64,000 bases of DNA from Kitasatospora aureofaciens. Lineage in GTDB: Bacteria; Actinomycetota; Actinomycetes; Streptomycetales; Streptomycetaceae. Below, one piece after another: positions 18,938 to 26,807 of the stretch. The stretch's first letter is position 1; every line of letters begins with the position of its first letter. Below the pieces are notes generated by a model. That model did no database searches. It had not been told where the DNA came from and saw only the letters and a program-made list of their open reading frames with translations. Made by a program: the position numbers and the translations under genes. The stretch covers positions 124,001-188,000 of the forward strand of contig NZ_JAHTKP010000010.1 in assembly GCF_019192735.1 (NCBI RefSeq), given 5' to 3'.

Positions 18938-21028
18938 TTACGGCGTGGGCCGGCGGATCGCCGTGTACAGCGCCCGGAGCATGAGGATGCCGCTGACCGC
19001 GATCGCCTGGTAGCCCAGCAACGGGAACAGTTCCAGGTCCGCGGCGACGTGCGGTCCACGGCCGGTGCCGAACACCATCAGCAGCACCCCCATCAGCCCG
19101 GTGCAGGCGGCCAGCAGCGTGACCGTCATCTGGTGAATGAGGCCCGAGACGAACCGCCGCTCGCGTTCGTCCGCGAACACCCGTACCCGTACCGCGAGCC
19201 GCCCCTCCTCGATCGAGGCGCTGATCCGGTCGGCCCGCCGGGGCAGTCTGCGCAGCATCGGCAGGACGGACAACATCTCCTGCACCGCGCCGCGGGCCAT
19301 CGACGAGAGCTCGGCGGCGAGCCCCTCCTCCCGGGCCGGGGCGCCGTGCGAGCGGAACCTCAGCTGGTCGGCGACCAGGCCGCTGGCGATCGCCCGGCCC
19401 TCCTCCACCATGTTGAAGTCCTCCGCGAGCCGTCCCAGCGTGCCCTCCAAGGTGGCCAGGGACCGGAAGACGGCGGCCACCTGCGGTGGCACGGAGAGCC
19501 CGAAGCTCGCCAGGATCTGGAGCAGCGCGGAGAACATCTCGGCGCCCGGGCGGGCGTCGACGCCCAGGTGGTGCGCCATGAACTGGGCCAGCTCGCGTTC
19601 CAGGACGAGGGTGTCGGGTATCAGGTCCTCGCTGCTGGTGGCCCGCGTGCCGAGCAGGGTGAGCAGGGCGTCGTGCATGGCCGACGGATCCCCGCGGTTG
19701 ACGGCCAGCAGCAGCTCGCCCATGGCGAGCTGGGTCGCGGGGTCGAGCCGGCCGACCGATCCGAAGTCGAGCAGCCCGATCCGGCCGTCCTCCAGCAGCA
19801 GGATGTTGCCGGGGTGGGGATCCGCGTGGAACACGCCCGCGCGCAGGATCTGGTGGATCACCGCGGTGAAGGTGGTGCGGGCCAGCTCCGTACGGTCCAG
19901 CCCCTTCGCGTCGGCGACCGGGCCGGCCCGGTCCAGCGTGACGCCCGCCAACCGCTCCTGCACGAGGACCCGGGCGGACGTGAACTCCAAGTGCACCTCG
20001 GGGATGCGGACCGGGGCGTCGGCCTCCAGGCCGCCGCAGGAGGTCGCCACCGCGACCGCGTTGCGGGCCTCGATCCGGAAGTCCAGCTCCTCCCGCACCG
20101 ACCTGGCGAACCCCTCGCCAAGGTCCTTCAGGCCGAGCGCGGGCCCGAACCGGGCCCGCGCCTGGAGGCTGCGGGTCACCGCGACGACGATGCCGAGGTC
20201 ACGCTCGACCGCCTCCCGGACTCCGGGACGCTGCACCTTGACGACCACGACCGGGCCCTCGCGCAGCTTCGCCTCGTGCACCTGGGCGATGGACGCGGCG
20301 GCGAGCGGCACGGGCTCGATCCACTCGAACACCTCGTCGACCGGCCGGCCAAGCTCCGCCACCAGGACCGCCTCGATCTCCGGCCAGGGATCGGCGGGCA
20401 CGGCACTCTGCAGCCAGCTCAACTCCTCGATGAAGTGCGGAGGCAGCAGGTCGCGCCGGGTGGACAGCACCTGCCCCAGTTTGATGAACGCCCCGCCGCA
20501 CTCCTGCAGCGCCAGCCGCAGAGACCGCGCCGTGCGATCGCCGAACTCGCCGGGCTGAATGGCCTGTTCGAGCCGACCTCGGCCGCTGAGCAGGCGGCCG
20601 AGGCCGTGTCGGATGAAGATCCGGCTGATCTGCGAGTACCGGCGGGTGCGGCGGAGGCTGCCGCCGAGCGCCCGCCAGATCTGCAACGGAAGCGTCCAGC
20701 TGCCGTAGGGCAGGAACACCTCGGTGAGTACGAGAGTGGCCATCGCGGCGAGGACGGTGAGGGCGAGCTTGAGGCCGACGAACGCTCCGATGCTCCCGTG
20801 CTCCCGGGAGATCGGTTCGAGGGCGAGCATGCTGCCCAGTGGCACCAGCCCTGCGACCAGGGCACGCAACGGCCCCACCCGGATGCCGAGCAGCCGCCGG
20901 GAGATGGCCGACACGCCGAAGACGAGGACGGCGATGGAGAGCACCGCTAGCAGTACGACCGTCAGGGCTATCACCGTAAGAACGTTAGAGGCGGCCACGC
21001 GGGAACAACATGAGCGTGTCAGCTTCAT
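18938..21028 (-). CDS. UbiB/ABC1-family atypical kinase, membrane anchored
   Basis: A 696-residue ABC1/AarF/UbiB protein. Hydrophobic segments lie at the N terminus (about 16-37, 50-70, 85-105). The core shows KLGQ in the KxGQ motif, the Ala-rich loop AAASIAQVHEA, the ATP-binding lysine in VVVKVQRPGV, and FHADPHPGNILL followed by LLDFGS. Two more membrane segments close the C terminus. The family supports isoprenoid-quinone or lipid metabolism and is rarely part of peptide clusters. It lies 23 bp after the isomerase gene on the same strand, so it is probably cotranscribed with the PKS genes. The ATG start has only a weak ribosome site and a GTG at about 20974 is possible. Confidence 0.88.
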   Translation of the reverse strand: MKLTRSCCSRVAASNVLTVIALTVVLLAVLSIAVLVFGVSAISRRLLGIRVGPLRALVAGLVPLGSMLALEPISREHGSIGAFVGLKLALTVLAAMATLVLTEVFLPYGSWTLPLQIWRALGGSLRRTRRYSQISRIFIRHGLGRLLSGRGRLEQAIQPGEFGDRTARSLRLALQECGGAFIKLGQVLSTRRDLLPPHFIEELSWLQSAVPADPWPEIEAVLVAELGRPVDEVFEWIEPVPLAAASIAQVHEAKLREGPVVVVKVQRPGVREAVERDLGIVVAVTRSLQARARFGPALGLKDLGEGFARSVREELDFRIEARNAVAVATSCGGLEADAPVRIPEVHLEFTSARVLVQERLAGVTLDRAGPVADAKGLDRTELARTTFTAVIHQILRAGVFHADPHPGNILLLEDGRIGLLDFGSVGRLDPATQLAMGELLLAVNRGDPSAMHDALLTLLGTRATSSEDLIPDTLVLERELAQFMAHHLGVDARPGAEMFSALLQILASFGLSVPPQVAAVFRSLATLEGTLGRLAEDFNMVEEGRAIASGLVADQLRFRSHGAPAREEGLAAELSSMARGAVQEMLSVLPMLRRLPRRADRISASIEEGRLAVRVRVFADERERRFVSGLIHQMTVTLLAACTGLMGVLLMVFGTGRGPHVAADLELFPLLGYQAIAVSGILMLRALYTAIRRPTP

Positions 21029-21051
21029 GCCGCCCCGCGCGGCCGCCCCGG

Positions 21052-21669
21052 CTACACCGCCGCGCGGATGTCGGCCTGGAAACCGGCCAGCCGGTCCAAG
21101 CCCCAGTACCGGTCGGGCCCGTGGATGAAGAACGGCACCCCGAACACCCCGTCACGGCCGAGCGCGCGCAGCGCCTCGACGCCGCGGGCGAGGATCGCCG
21201 GGTCGTCGGCGGCGTTGCCGACGACGTCCGGGTCGAGGCCCATCTCCGCGCCGATCTCGGCGATCACAGCCCGGTCCGAGATGTCCAGGGCTCGCTCGAA
21301 GCGCGCCCGGTAGACGTGGCCGATGTACTCGCAGCCCCGGCCGGCGTCCTCGGCCACCAGCCAGCCGAGGTGGGCGACGTCCCAGTCCGGTGCGGTGTCG
21401 ACGGGCCAGGCGACCGTCAGGCCCCGCTCGGCGGCGAGGCGTTTGACGTCCTGCAGGATGTAGAGGTGCTTCTCCTTCGACATCGGGACGTAGGGCAGCC
21501 GGACGTCCGTCCCGGCCAGGAGCCGGGCGGTCGCCCCGCCCGGCTCCCAGTACGGGCGCCATTCGATCCGTTCCGCCACGTCGGGGGCGTTCTCGGTCAG
21601 CTCCCGGTAGGCGAGCCACGAGTACGGGCTGCGGAGGGAGAAGTACCAGCGTGCCGGTTCGGCCGCCAA
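21052..21669 (-). CDS. DsbA-fold isomerase (2-hydroxychromene-2-carboxylate isomerase-like)
   Basis: A 205-residue protein starting AAEPARWYFSLRSPYSWLAY, the N-terminal pattern of the DsbA/HCCA-isomerase family (thioredoxin fold with helical insertion, no CxxC), ending GVFGVPFFIHGPDRYWGLDR. The start is a TTG preceded by AGGAGA; the long in-frame extension overlaps the ketoreductase gene and is rejected. Known context: DsbA-type isomerases in cinnamoyl-forming PKS cassettes are thought to convert an E double bond of the ACP-bound polyene to Z so that it can cyclise to the benzene ring. It lies 17 bp after the ketoreductase gene in the same operon. Confidence 0.88.
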   Translation of the reverse strand: MAAEPARWYFSLRSPYSWLAYRELTENAPDVAERIEWRPYWEPGGATARLLAGTDVRLPYVPMSKEKHLYILQDVKRLAAERGLTVAWPVDTAPDWDVAHLGWLVAEDAGRGCEYIGHVYRARFERALDISDRAVIAEIGAEMGLDPDVVGNAADDPAILARGVEALRALGRDGVFGVPFFIHGPDRYWGLDRLAGFQADIRAAV

Positions 21670-21686
21670 CTCGGTCTCCTGGGGTC

Positions 21687-22433
21687 CTAGATGGTGATGC
21701 CGCCGTCGATCTGCAGGACGGCGCCGGTGATGTAGCCCGCGCGCGGCGAGACGAGGTAGGCGACCAGGTCGGCGACCTCGTCGGCGGTGCCGAGGCGGCC
21801 CAGCGGCACCGACTCCAGCGCCTTGTCCTTCACCTTGCCGGTGAGCACGGAGGTCATGTCGGTGTCGATGAAGCCGGGGGCGACCACGTTGGCGCGGATG
21901 CCGTAGCGGCCGACCTCCTTGGCCAGGGCCCGGGAGAAGCCGATGATCCCGGCCTTGGAGGCGGAGTAGTTGCTCTGGGTGGCGTTGCCGTAGACGCCCG
22001 CGACCGACGAGATGTTGACGATCGCGCCGCCCTTGCGCTTCATCATGCCGAAAACGACGGCGCGGCAGGCGTTGTACACCCCGTCCAGGTTGGTGTCGAG
22101 CACCTGGTGCCACTCCTCGTCCTTCATCAGGACGAGCGGGTTGTCCCGGGTGATGCCGGCGGCGGTCACGGCCGCGTCGACCGGGCCGAGTTCGCGCTCG
22201 GTCTCCTCGACGAACCCGCGCACCGACGCGAGGTCGCGCACGTCGACCTTGCGGCTCAGCACCCGGACACCGAGTTCCCGGACCTCCTTCTCCAGGACGC
22301 GGGCGGCCTCTTCGTTGGACTGGTAGCAGAAGGCGACGTCGAAGCCCTCCTGCGCGAGTCGCAGGACGGTGGCGCGGCCGATGCCGCGCGAGCCGCCGGT
22401 GACCAGCGCCACCCGGGTTTCGTTCTCTGCCAT
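21687..22433 (-). CDS. fabG: 3-oxoacyl-ACP reductase, FabG-like ketoreductase
   Basis: A 248-residue short-chain dehydrogenase with the NADPH motif TGGSRGIG (12-19), NISS, the active-site YSASK, and the family ending YITGAVLQIDGG. It reduces the beta-keto group formed by the discrete ketosynthases. The start is placed at the ATG preceded by GGAGA; an upstream in-frame TTG adds only four residues. It sits in the PKS operon between the dehydratase-like pair and the isomerase gene, so it is taken as the pathway ketoreductase rather than the housekeeping fatty-acid enzyme. Confidence 0.94.
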   Translation of the reverse strand: MAENETRVALVTGGSRGIGRATVLRLAQEGFDVAFCYQSNEEAARVLEKEVRELGVRVLSRKVDVRDLASVRGFVEETERELGPVDAAVTAAGITRDNPLVLMKDEEWHQVLDTNLDGVYNACRAVVFGMMKRKGGAIVNISSVAGVYGNATQSNYSASKAGIIGFSRALAKEVGRYGIRANVVAPGFIDTDMTSVLTGKVKDKALESVPLGRLGTADEVADLVAYLVSPRAGYITGAVLQIDGGITI

Positions 22434-22493
22434 GGCTCTCTCCAAAGCGTCTGGTCCGGCTTGCGGGGCCGGCGGTTCTGATGCCCCGGGATA

Positions 22494-22988
22494 TCAGGCG
22501 GGGACGGGCCGAAGTTCCTCGGCCGGGCGGAACGCCAGCACGGCGCTCCCGACGGTCAGCACGGGCTCGCCGTCCACCAGGCTCTCGCCGGCGATGATCA
22601 GGGTGTCGCCGAGCGTCCTCGTGATGGTCGCCCGATGTTCCAGGACGTCCCCGGGCAGCACCGGCCGGTGGTACTCAAGGCCGGTGACGGCGCCGAACAG
22701 CATGACCCGCCCGGCGAGCACATCCGGGTTGGGCGCCTCCCAGGTGGCCAGCAGGCCGGCCGCCTGGCACCAGGACTCCATCAGCAGCACCTGCGGATAG
22801 GCGAAGTCCTCGGTGTCCGCGGCCACCTCCCGGTACCACGGCTCGTTGCAGGTCACCGCCTTGACCGCGGTGATGCGCTCGCCCGGGAGGACGTCGAGCA
22901 CACGGTCGACCAGGAGCATCGGGAACCGGTGCGGCAGGGCCCGCCGGATCACCGACTGCCCGATGAGGCCGGGCCGGTCTGTGCGCAT
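22494..22988 (-). CDS. FabZ-like hotdog protein lacking the catalytic histidine
   Basis: A 164-residue single hotdog protein starting near LPHRFPMLLVDRV, the FabZ N-terminal signature. Where FabZ has GHFPG with its catalytic His, this protein has DTEDFAYPQ, while the acidic residue is kept (Glu71 in LLMESWCQAAG). The next gene upstream encodes a hotdog protein that does have the His. The two genes overlap by one base, so equal amounts are expected, and they probably form a heteromeric dehydratase as known for aryl-polyene and other reducing type II PKS systems. The start ATG follows GAAGGA. Confidence 0.88.
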   Translation of the reverse strand: MRTDRPGLIGQSVIRRALPHRFPMLLVDRVLDVLPGERITAVKAVTCNEPWYREVAADTEDFAYPQVLLMESWCQAAGLLATWEAPNPDVLAGRVMLFGAVTGLEYHRPVLPGDVLEHRATITRTLGDTLIIAGESLVDGEPVLTVGSAVLAFRPAEELRPVPA

Positions 22989-23383
22989 CAGGATTCCTTC
23001 CCCGTGGTGAAGCGCAGCCGGGCCTGGGCCGCGACCGCACGGACGGTGGCCACCTTGGCCGTGCACTTCCAGCCCTCGGCGGCGGCGCTCCACGTCAGCT
23101 CCACCGTCAGTTCGTCGCCGGGGAAGACAGGGCTCAGGAACCGCGTCGACTCCACCTCGGCCAGCGCCAGGGACTCCGCCCCCGGTGGTGGAGCCGCCAC
23201 CGCGCTGAGGCGGACGCACTCGATCACGCAGACCCCCGGGAAGATCGGGAACCCCGGGTAGTGCCCGGGCAGCACCGTCTCGTCCTCGCCGACGGTGACC
23301 GCGGTGGCCGCGCCCACCCGGCCCTTCCCATCGGCAGCCGGCGGGCGCACCACCTTCACCTGGGCGAGGACCGGGCTGATCAC
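22988..23383 (-). CDS. FabA/FabZ-type hotdog dehydratase
   Basis: A 131-residue single hotdog protein with the intact dehydratase motif GHYPGFPIFPG (His41) and Glu55 in VCVIECVR. It should remove water from the 3-hydroxyacyl-ACP to give a double bond each cycle. The GTG start overlaps the stop of the upstream ACP gene by 4 bp (GTGA), and its own stop overlaps the start of the His-less partner by one base. The tight coupling of ACP, DH and DH-like genes is a strong sign of one enzyme complex. Confidence 0.9.
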   Translation of the reverse strand: MISPVLAQVKVVRPPAADGKGRVGAATAVTVGEDETVLPGHYPGFPIFPGVCVIECVRLSAVAAPPPGAESLALAEVESTRFLSPVFPGDELTVELTWSAAAEGWKCTAKVATVRAVAAQARLRFTTGKES

Positions 23384-23649
23384 GCCTGCCCGAGCTTCCC
23401 GCGCAGCAGCGCGTACGCGCTGCCGAGCGAGGTGATCTGCGAGAAGTCGCGCTCCTCCAGCCGCAGGCCGTACTTCTTCTCCAGGACGACCACGACCTCA
23501 AGGGCCAGCAGCGAGTCGACCCCGAGGTCGGCGATGAAGGAGACGTCATCGGTCAGCTCGTCGACGTCCACGTCGAGGGCGTGCGCGACGGTCGCGCGCA
23601 GGTCCTCCTTGTCGAGCGCGGGGGCCGCCGCGGCCTCCTGAGTCGTCAT
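23380..23649 (-). CDS. Acyl carrier protein
   Basis: An 89-residue ACP with the phosphopantetheine site GVDSLLALEVV and the usual four-helix pattern. It starts MTTQEAAAAPA, so there is a short Ala-rich leader. It is one of two ACPs in the operon; having two carrier proteins fits two ketosynthase sets or separate priming and extension roles. It is translationally coupled to the His-containing dehydratase gene. Confidence 0.94.
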   Translation of the reverse strand: MTTQEAAAAPALDKEDLRATVAHALDVDVDELTDDVSFIADLGVDSLLALEVVVVLEKKYGLRLEERDFSQITSLGSAYALLRGKLGQA

Positions 23650-23732
23650 GGTGGTGTCCTAATCCGTGTGTAGGGATTCCAGCTGGCCGAGGTTTCGGGC
23701 GGCTGGTCTTCCGTAAGCGTCAGAGGTCGGGG

Positions 23733-24842
23733 TCAGTGGAGGCGGAGCAGGGCGCAGCCGACCGCACCGTCGCGGTCGACCGAGGTGACCAGGGCGACCC
23801 GGCCGGCGGCCGACGGGTCGTCCTCGGCGTGCACCAGGACTCCGGCCACCTGGAAGGCGGCCGACGCGGCGACGGTGTCGCCGAGCAGGGCGGTCTGGGT
23901 GAGGTGGCGCGGCTTCGCGCCGACGGTGGCCGACTCGACCACGGCCTGTTCCTGCTCGCCGATCGGGCCGGGCGCCTCGCTGGTGGACACCGCCCACAGC
24001 TCCTCCGGCCGCACCTCGGCGCGGCGCAGCGCGCGCTCCACGCAGGAGGCCAGGGCGGTACGGACGTCACCGCCGAGCGCGATGCCCATCTGGACCGCGA
24101 GCAGCTCGGCCAGCACCGGCTGGTCCGGGTCGTCCGCGTCCGCACGCTCGATCAGCAGCAGGCCGCAGCCCTCCCCGGCCGGCAGCGCCGCGCCGTCGGT
24201 CTCCGGGGTGTGGCTGTGCTTGTCGAGCCAGGAACGGGCGTGCGAGAACTCCTCGACCGCGCCGCACAGCACCGTCCGCGCGCGGCCGAAGTTGAGCAGC
24301 CGGCGGGAGTAGTTGAGGGCGTACAGGCCGGCCGCGTGGCCGCCGGCGATGGTGGTGTTGGCGCCCTTGAGCTGGTGCCAGATCGCGCTCTGGCCGGCGG
24401 CGCAGTTCATCACGGCGTTCGGGAAGCGCGCCGGGTCCACGAAGTACGGCTTCTCACCGGTGAACGAGTCCCGGGTGAAGTCCATCTGGCTCTGCACACT
24501 GCCGGTGGTCGTGCCGAGCACGAGGGCGGAGTCCTCGCCGGTGGCGACCTGCCGGTTGCGCGGCGAGTCGTCGAGCAGCCGGCTCACCGTGGTGACGGCA
24601 AGGCCGGTGGCCCGGTCCATCGACCGGGTGCCCTTCTTGCCGAGCACCGCGCGGATGTCGAAGTCCGGTACCAGGCAGGCGGTTTCGGCCGCCGCCTGCC
24701 AGGGATCGCGCTCCAGGGGCGCCTCGGCAACGCGGCGTTCCCGCAGCCCCTCGGCGAAGGCCGCCCGGCCGATGCCGAACGGGGACACCGCCGACCAGGC
24801 GGTGATGACCGTACGATTCACAAGAGTTGAGGTCGCGCTCAT
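23733..24842 (-). CDS. Ketosynthase-fold protein without catalytic Cys (CLF-like)
   Basis: A 369-residue protein of the ketosynthase family. At the nucleophile loop it reads TTIAGGHAAG, so His169 stands where active ketosynthases have Cys in TACASG. The HGTGT and GHT histidine motifs are also missing. It cannot condense by the usual mechanism. It may be a chain-length or scaffold partner for one of the intact ketosynthases, or a priming protein. The ATG follows GGAGCAGAT. It lies 83 bp before the first ACP gene in the same operon. Confidence 0.85.
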   Translation of the reverse strand: MSATSTLVNRTVITAWSAVSPFGIGRAAFAEGLRERRVAEAPLERDPWQAAAETACLVPDFDIRAVLGKKGTRSMDRATGLAVTTVSRLLDDSPRNRQVATGEDSALVLGTTTGSVQSQMDFTRDSFTGEKPYFVDPARFPNAVMNCAAGQSAIWHQLKGANTTIAGGHAAGLYALNYSRRLLNFGRARTVLCGAVEEFSHARSWLDKHSHTPETDGAALPAGEGCGLLLIERADADDPDQPVLAELLAVQMGIALGGDVRTALASCVERALRRAEVRPEELWAVSTSEAPGPIGEQEQAVVESATVGAKPRHLTQTALLGDTVAASAAFQVAGVLVHAEDDPSAAGRVALVTSVDRDGAVGCALLRLH

Positions 24843-24891
24843 ATCTGCTCCGTTGCTCTCCGCGGTTTCGCCTGCCGGATCGGCACGGCCC

Positions 24892-25911
24892 TCAGGCCTC
24901 GCCCCGGAGCGCCTTGGCGACGCGCTCGTCGAAGGTGACCAGGTTCCATTCCCGCCGGTTGTCGACGACGGCGTAGCCGTGCGTGACCTTGCCGGTGGCG
25001 GTCTGTACGAGCCTGCCGTCGCGGACCACGTAGCAGTCCATCCGCGAGGTGTAGGTGAAGTCCTTGAAGATGTCCTCCACCGTGTAGACGGTGTAGAGCT
25101 CTTCCTCCATGAGCGCCTCGTCGACGATCTGGATCTTGGAGTGCGGGCAGGCTGGGATCCAGCGGCGCTCGTCCATCAGGGTCCGCACCGAGATGCCGCG
25201 GTCAGCCAGGAACAGGTCGACGACCTCCTCCATCTGCCGCAGGTAGCTGGACATCTGGAGGCGCTCGGAGAAGTGGCAGTACGGGTAGGGGATGCGCCAC
25301 TTCCAGCCGAAGGAGTTGGTTCCGGCGGTGAGCAGGTCGAGCACCGGGTCGGGACCGGTGGTACCACGGCCGGCGGACAGCGACGTGGTGGCCGCGGTGA
25401 GGTCGAGGCCGGAGATGTCGGGCGGTGTCGGCAGGCCGGCCACCGGGGTGCTCAGGCGGTCCGTCACGAAGCGGGCGATCGGGGCCGGCGGCTCACCCGG
25501 CTCCTCGATGTAACCGTCGCGGCGCAGCACGGCCTTGGCCCGGGCGGCGACCAGCTTGGTCTCCGCACCCTCGCGCTCGCCGTTCAGGGTGACGGTGAAG
25601 GAGACGGCGGTGTCCTCGTCCCCGGCCTTGGGGACGATCCGCGCCTCGACCGTCTCGTCCATGAAGAGGGCACTCAGGATGCGGGTGTCGAGCTCGACGA
25701 GGTCCACGCCGAGTCCGTGCTCCGTGTAGAGCGTACGGGCGTCGAGGCCGGCCTCGGCGAAGTGGAGCAGGATGGCTTCCTCGACGAGGTAGTTGATGTG
25801 CTTGAAGCCGATCCAGGTGCAGATGTTGGCGCCCTCGAAGCGAGTGCGCAGCGAGGTCGTCGTCTCACTGGTGAGGAGCGCCTTGACTGCGCTTTCGGTC
25901 ACGGTGGTCAT
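24892..25911 (-). CDS. Tandem-hotdog (4HBT-like) thioesterase or dehydratase homologue
   Basis: A 339-residue protein that reads as two hotdog repeats. The first (about 25-125) includes GFKHINYLVEEAILLHFAEA, and the second (about 195-325) includes PYPYCHFSERLQMSSYLRQ; both resemble the helix region of thioesterase hotdogs. I do not recognise a named family. The location between the CLF-like and hydrolase genes suggests that it acts on an acyl-ACP, by hydrolysis, proofreading or dehydration. The start is supported by GGGGAG nine bases upstream; the longer frame runs through the hydrolase gene and is rejected. Confidence 0.75.
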   Translation of the reverse strand: MTTVTESAVKALLTSETTTSLRTRFEGANICTWIGFKHINYLVEEAILLHFAEAGLDARTLYTEHGLGVDLVELDTRILSALFMDETVEARIVPKAGDEDTAVSFTVTLNGEREGAETKLVAARAKAVLRRDGYIEEPGEPPAPIARFVTDRLSTPVAGLPTPPDISGLDLTAATTSLSAGRGTTGPDPVLDLLTAGTNSFGWKWRIPYPYCHFSERLQMSSYLRQMEEVVDLFLADRGISVRTLMDERRWIPACPHSKIQIVDEALMEEELYTVYTVEDIFKDFTYTSRMDCYVVRDGRLVQTATGKVTHGYAVVDNRREWNLVTFDERVAKALRGEA

Positions 25912-25955
25912 CGATGGTGCTCCCCTGAAGGTGTGGGTCCGGGGCCGCCTGTCGG

Positions 25956-26807
25956 TCACGCGGCCGGCAAGGTGCTGACGAATCGATCGACCGCGGCGGC
26001 GAGTTCGCCCGCCTGCTCGATCATCAGGAAGTGCCCGCTGTCGGGCAGCAGGTGGAACCGTCCCTCCGGCAGGTCGGCCGCCAGCAGGCCGCCCTCCTCC
26101 GGGGGAGCGATGGAGTCGTGCTCGCCCGCGATCACGAGGCAGGGCACGGTGAACAGCTCGGTCCGCAGCCGCGGGGTGGCCAGGTAGGTCTCGAAGAACC
26201 GCATCCAGCCGTAGGCGCCGACCCGGTCCCGGACCCGGCCGCCGAGTTCCTCGACCAGGTCGTCCGGGACCCGGCCGCCGGCGTGCACCCGCACGCCCTC
26301 GGTCATGGTCCGGACGAAGTTCTGGACGGCCGTCTCCACGGACTGCCAGGTGAAGTCCTCCGCCGCACGGCGGTAGAACGGGGACACCAGGACGAGGGCG
26401 CGGATGCCGAACTCCGTGAACGGGTCGACGCCCCGCTCCAGCCGCCGGTGGAGGAACTCCAGCAGGGAGTTGGCCCCCATGGAGTGGCCGACCACCACGC
26501 CGGCGCCGCCGGGCACCGCGCGCAGCGCGTCGGCCACATGCGGCACGACGTCGCCCTCCGCGCTCCAGTGGGCCACACACTCACCGCGCCACGGGAGGTC
26601 GGCGGCCCAGATCTCGGGGCCGCCGTCCTGCCCGGCGTGTTCGAGGTAGGCGTCCCAGACGCTCGCGCTGTTGGCCAGTCCGTGGAGCAGCAGCATCCGG
26701 CCGGGGCCGCCGGCCGCGCGGCGGTGCACGACGACCGGCGGCAGTGGGGCGGGTTGGGCCGCCGGCGCCGCTCCGGCGGCGAGCAGGGTGCCGGGGCCGG
26801 ACATCAC
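25956..26807 (-). CDS. Alpha/beta hydrolase, possible type II thioesterase or acyl transfer enzyme
   Basis: A 283-residue alpha/beta hydrolase with the oxyanion region LLLHGLANSASVW, the nucleophile elbow GHSMG, Asp in GEHDSIAPP and His in SGHFLM, a complete triad. An Ala/Pro-rich leader precedes the fold. It could clear misprimed ACPs or release the acyl chain. It starts at GTG overlapping the stop of the upstream KS-like gene by 4 bp (GTGA), or at the adjoining ATG; with no separate ribosome site, coupling is likely. The sequence is nearer to esterase-type hydrolases than to typical GxSxG type II thioesterases of NRPS. Confidence 0.85.
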   Translation of the reverse strand: MMSGPGTLLAAGAAPAAQPAPLPPVVVHRRAAGGPGRMLLLHGLANSASVWDAYLEHAGQDGGPEIWAADLPWRGECVAHWSAEGDVVPHVADALRAVPGGAGVVVGHSMGANSLLEFLHRRLERGVDPFTEFGIRALVLVSPFYRRAAEDFTWQSVETAVQNFVRTMTEGVRVHAGGRVPDDLVEELGGRVRDRVGAYGWMRFFETYLATPRLRTELFTVPCLVIAGEHDSIAPPEEGGLLAADLPEGRFHLLPDSGHFLMIEQAGELAAAVDRFVSTLPAA

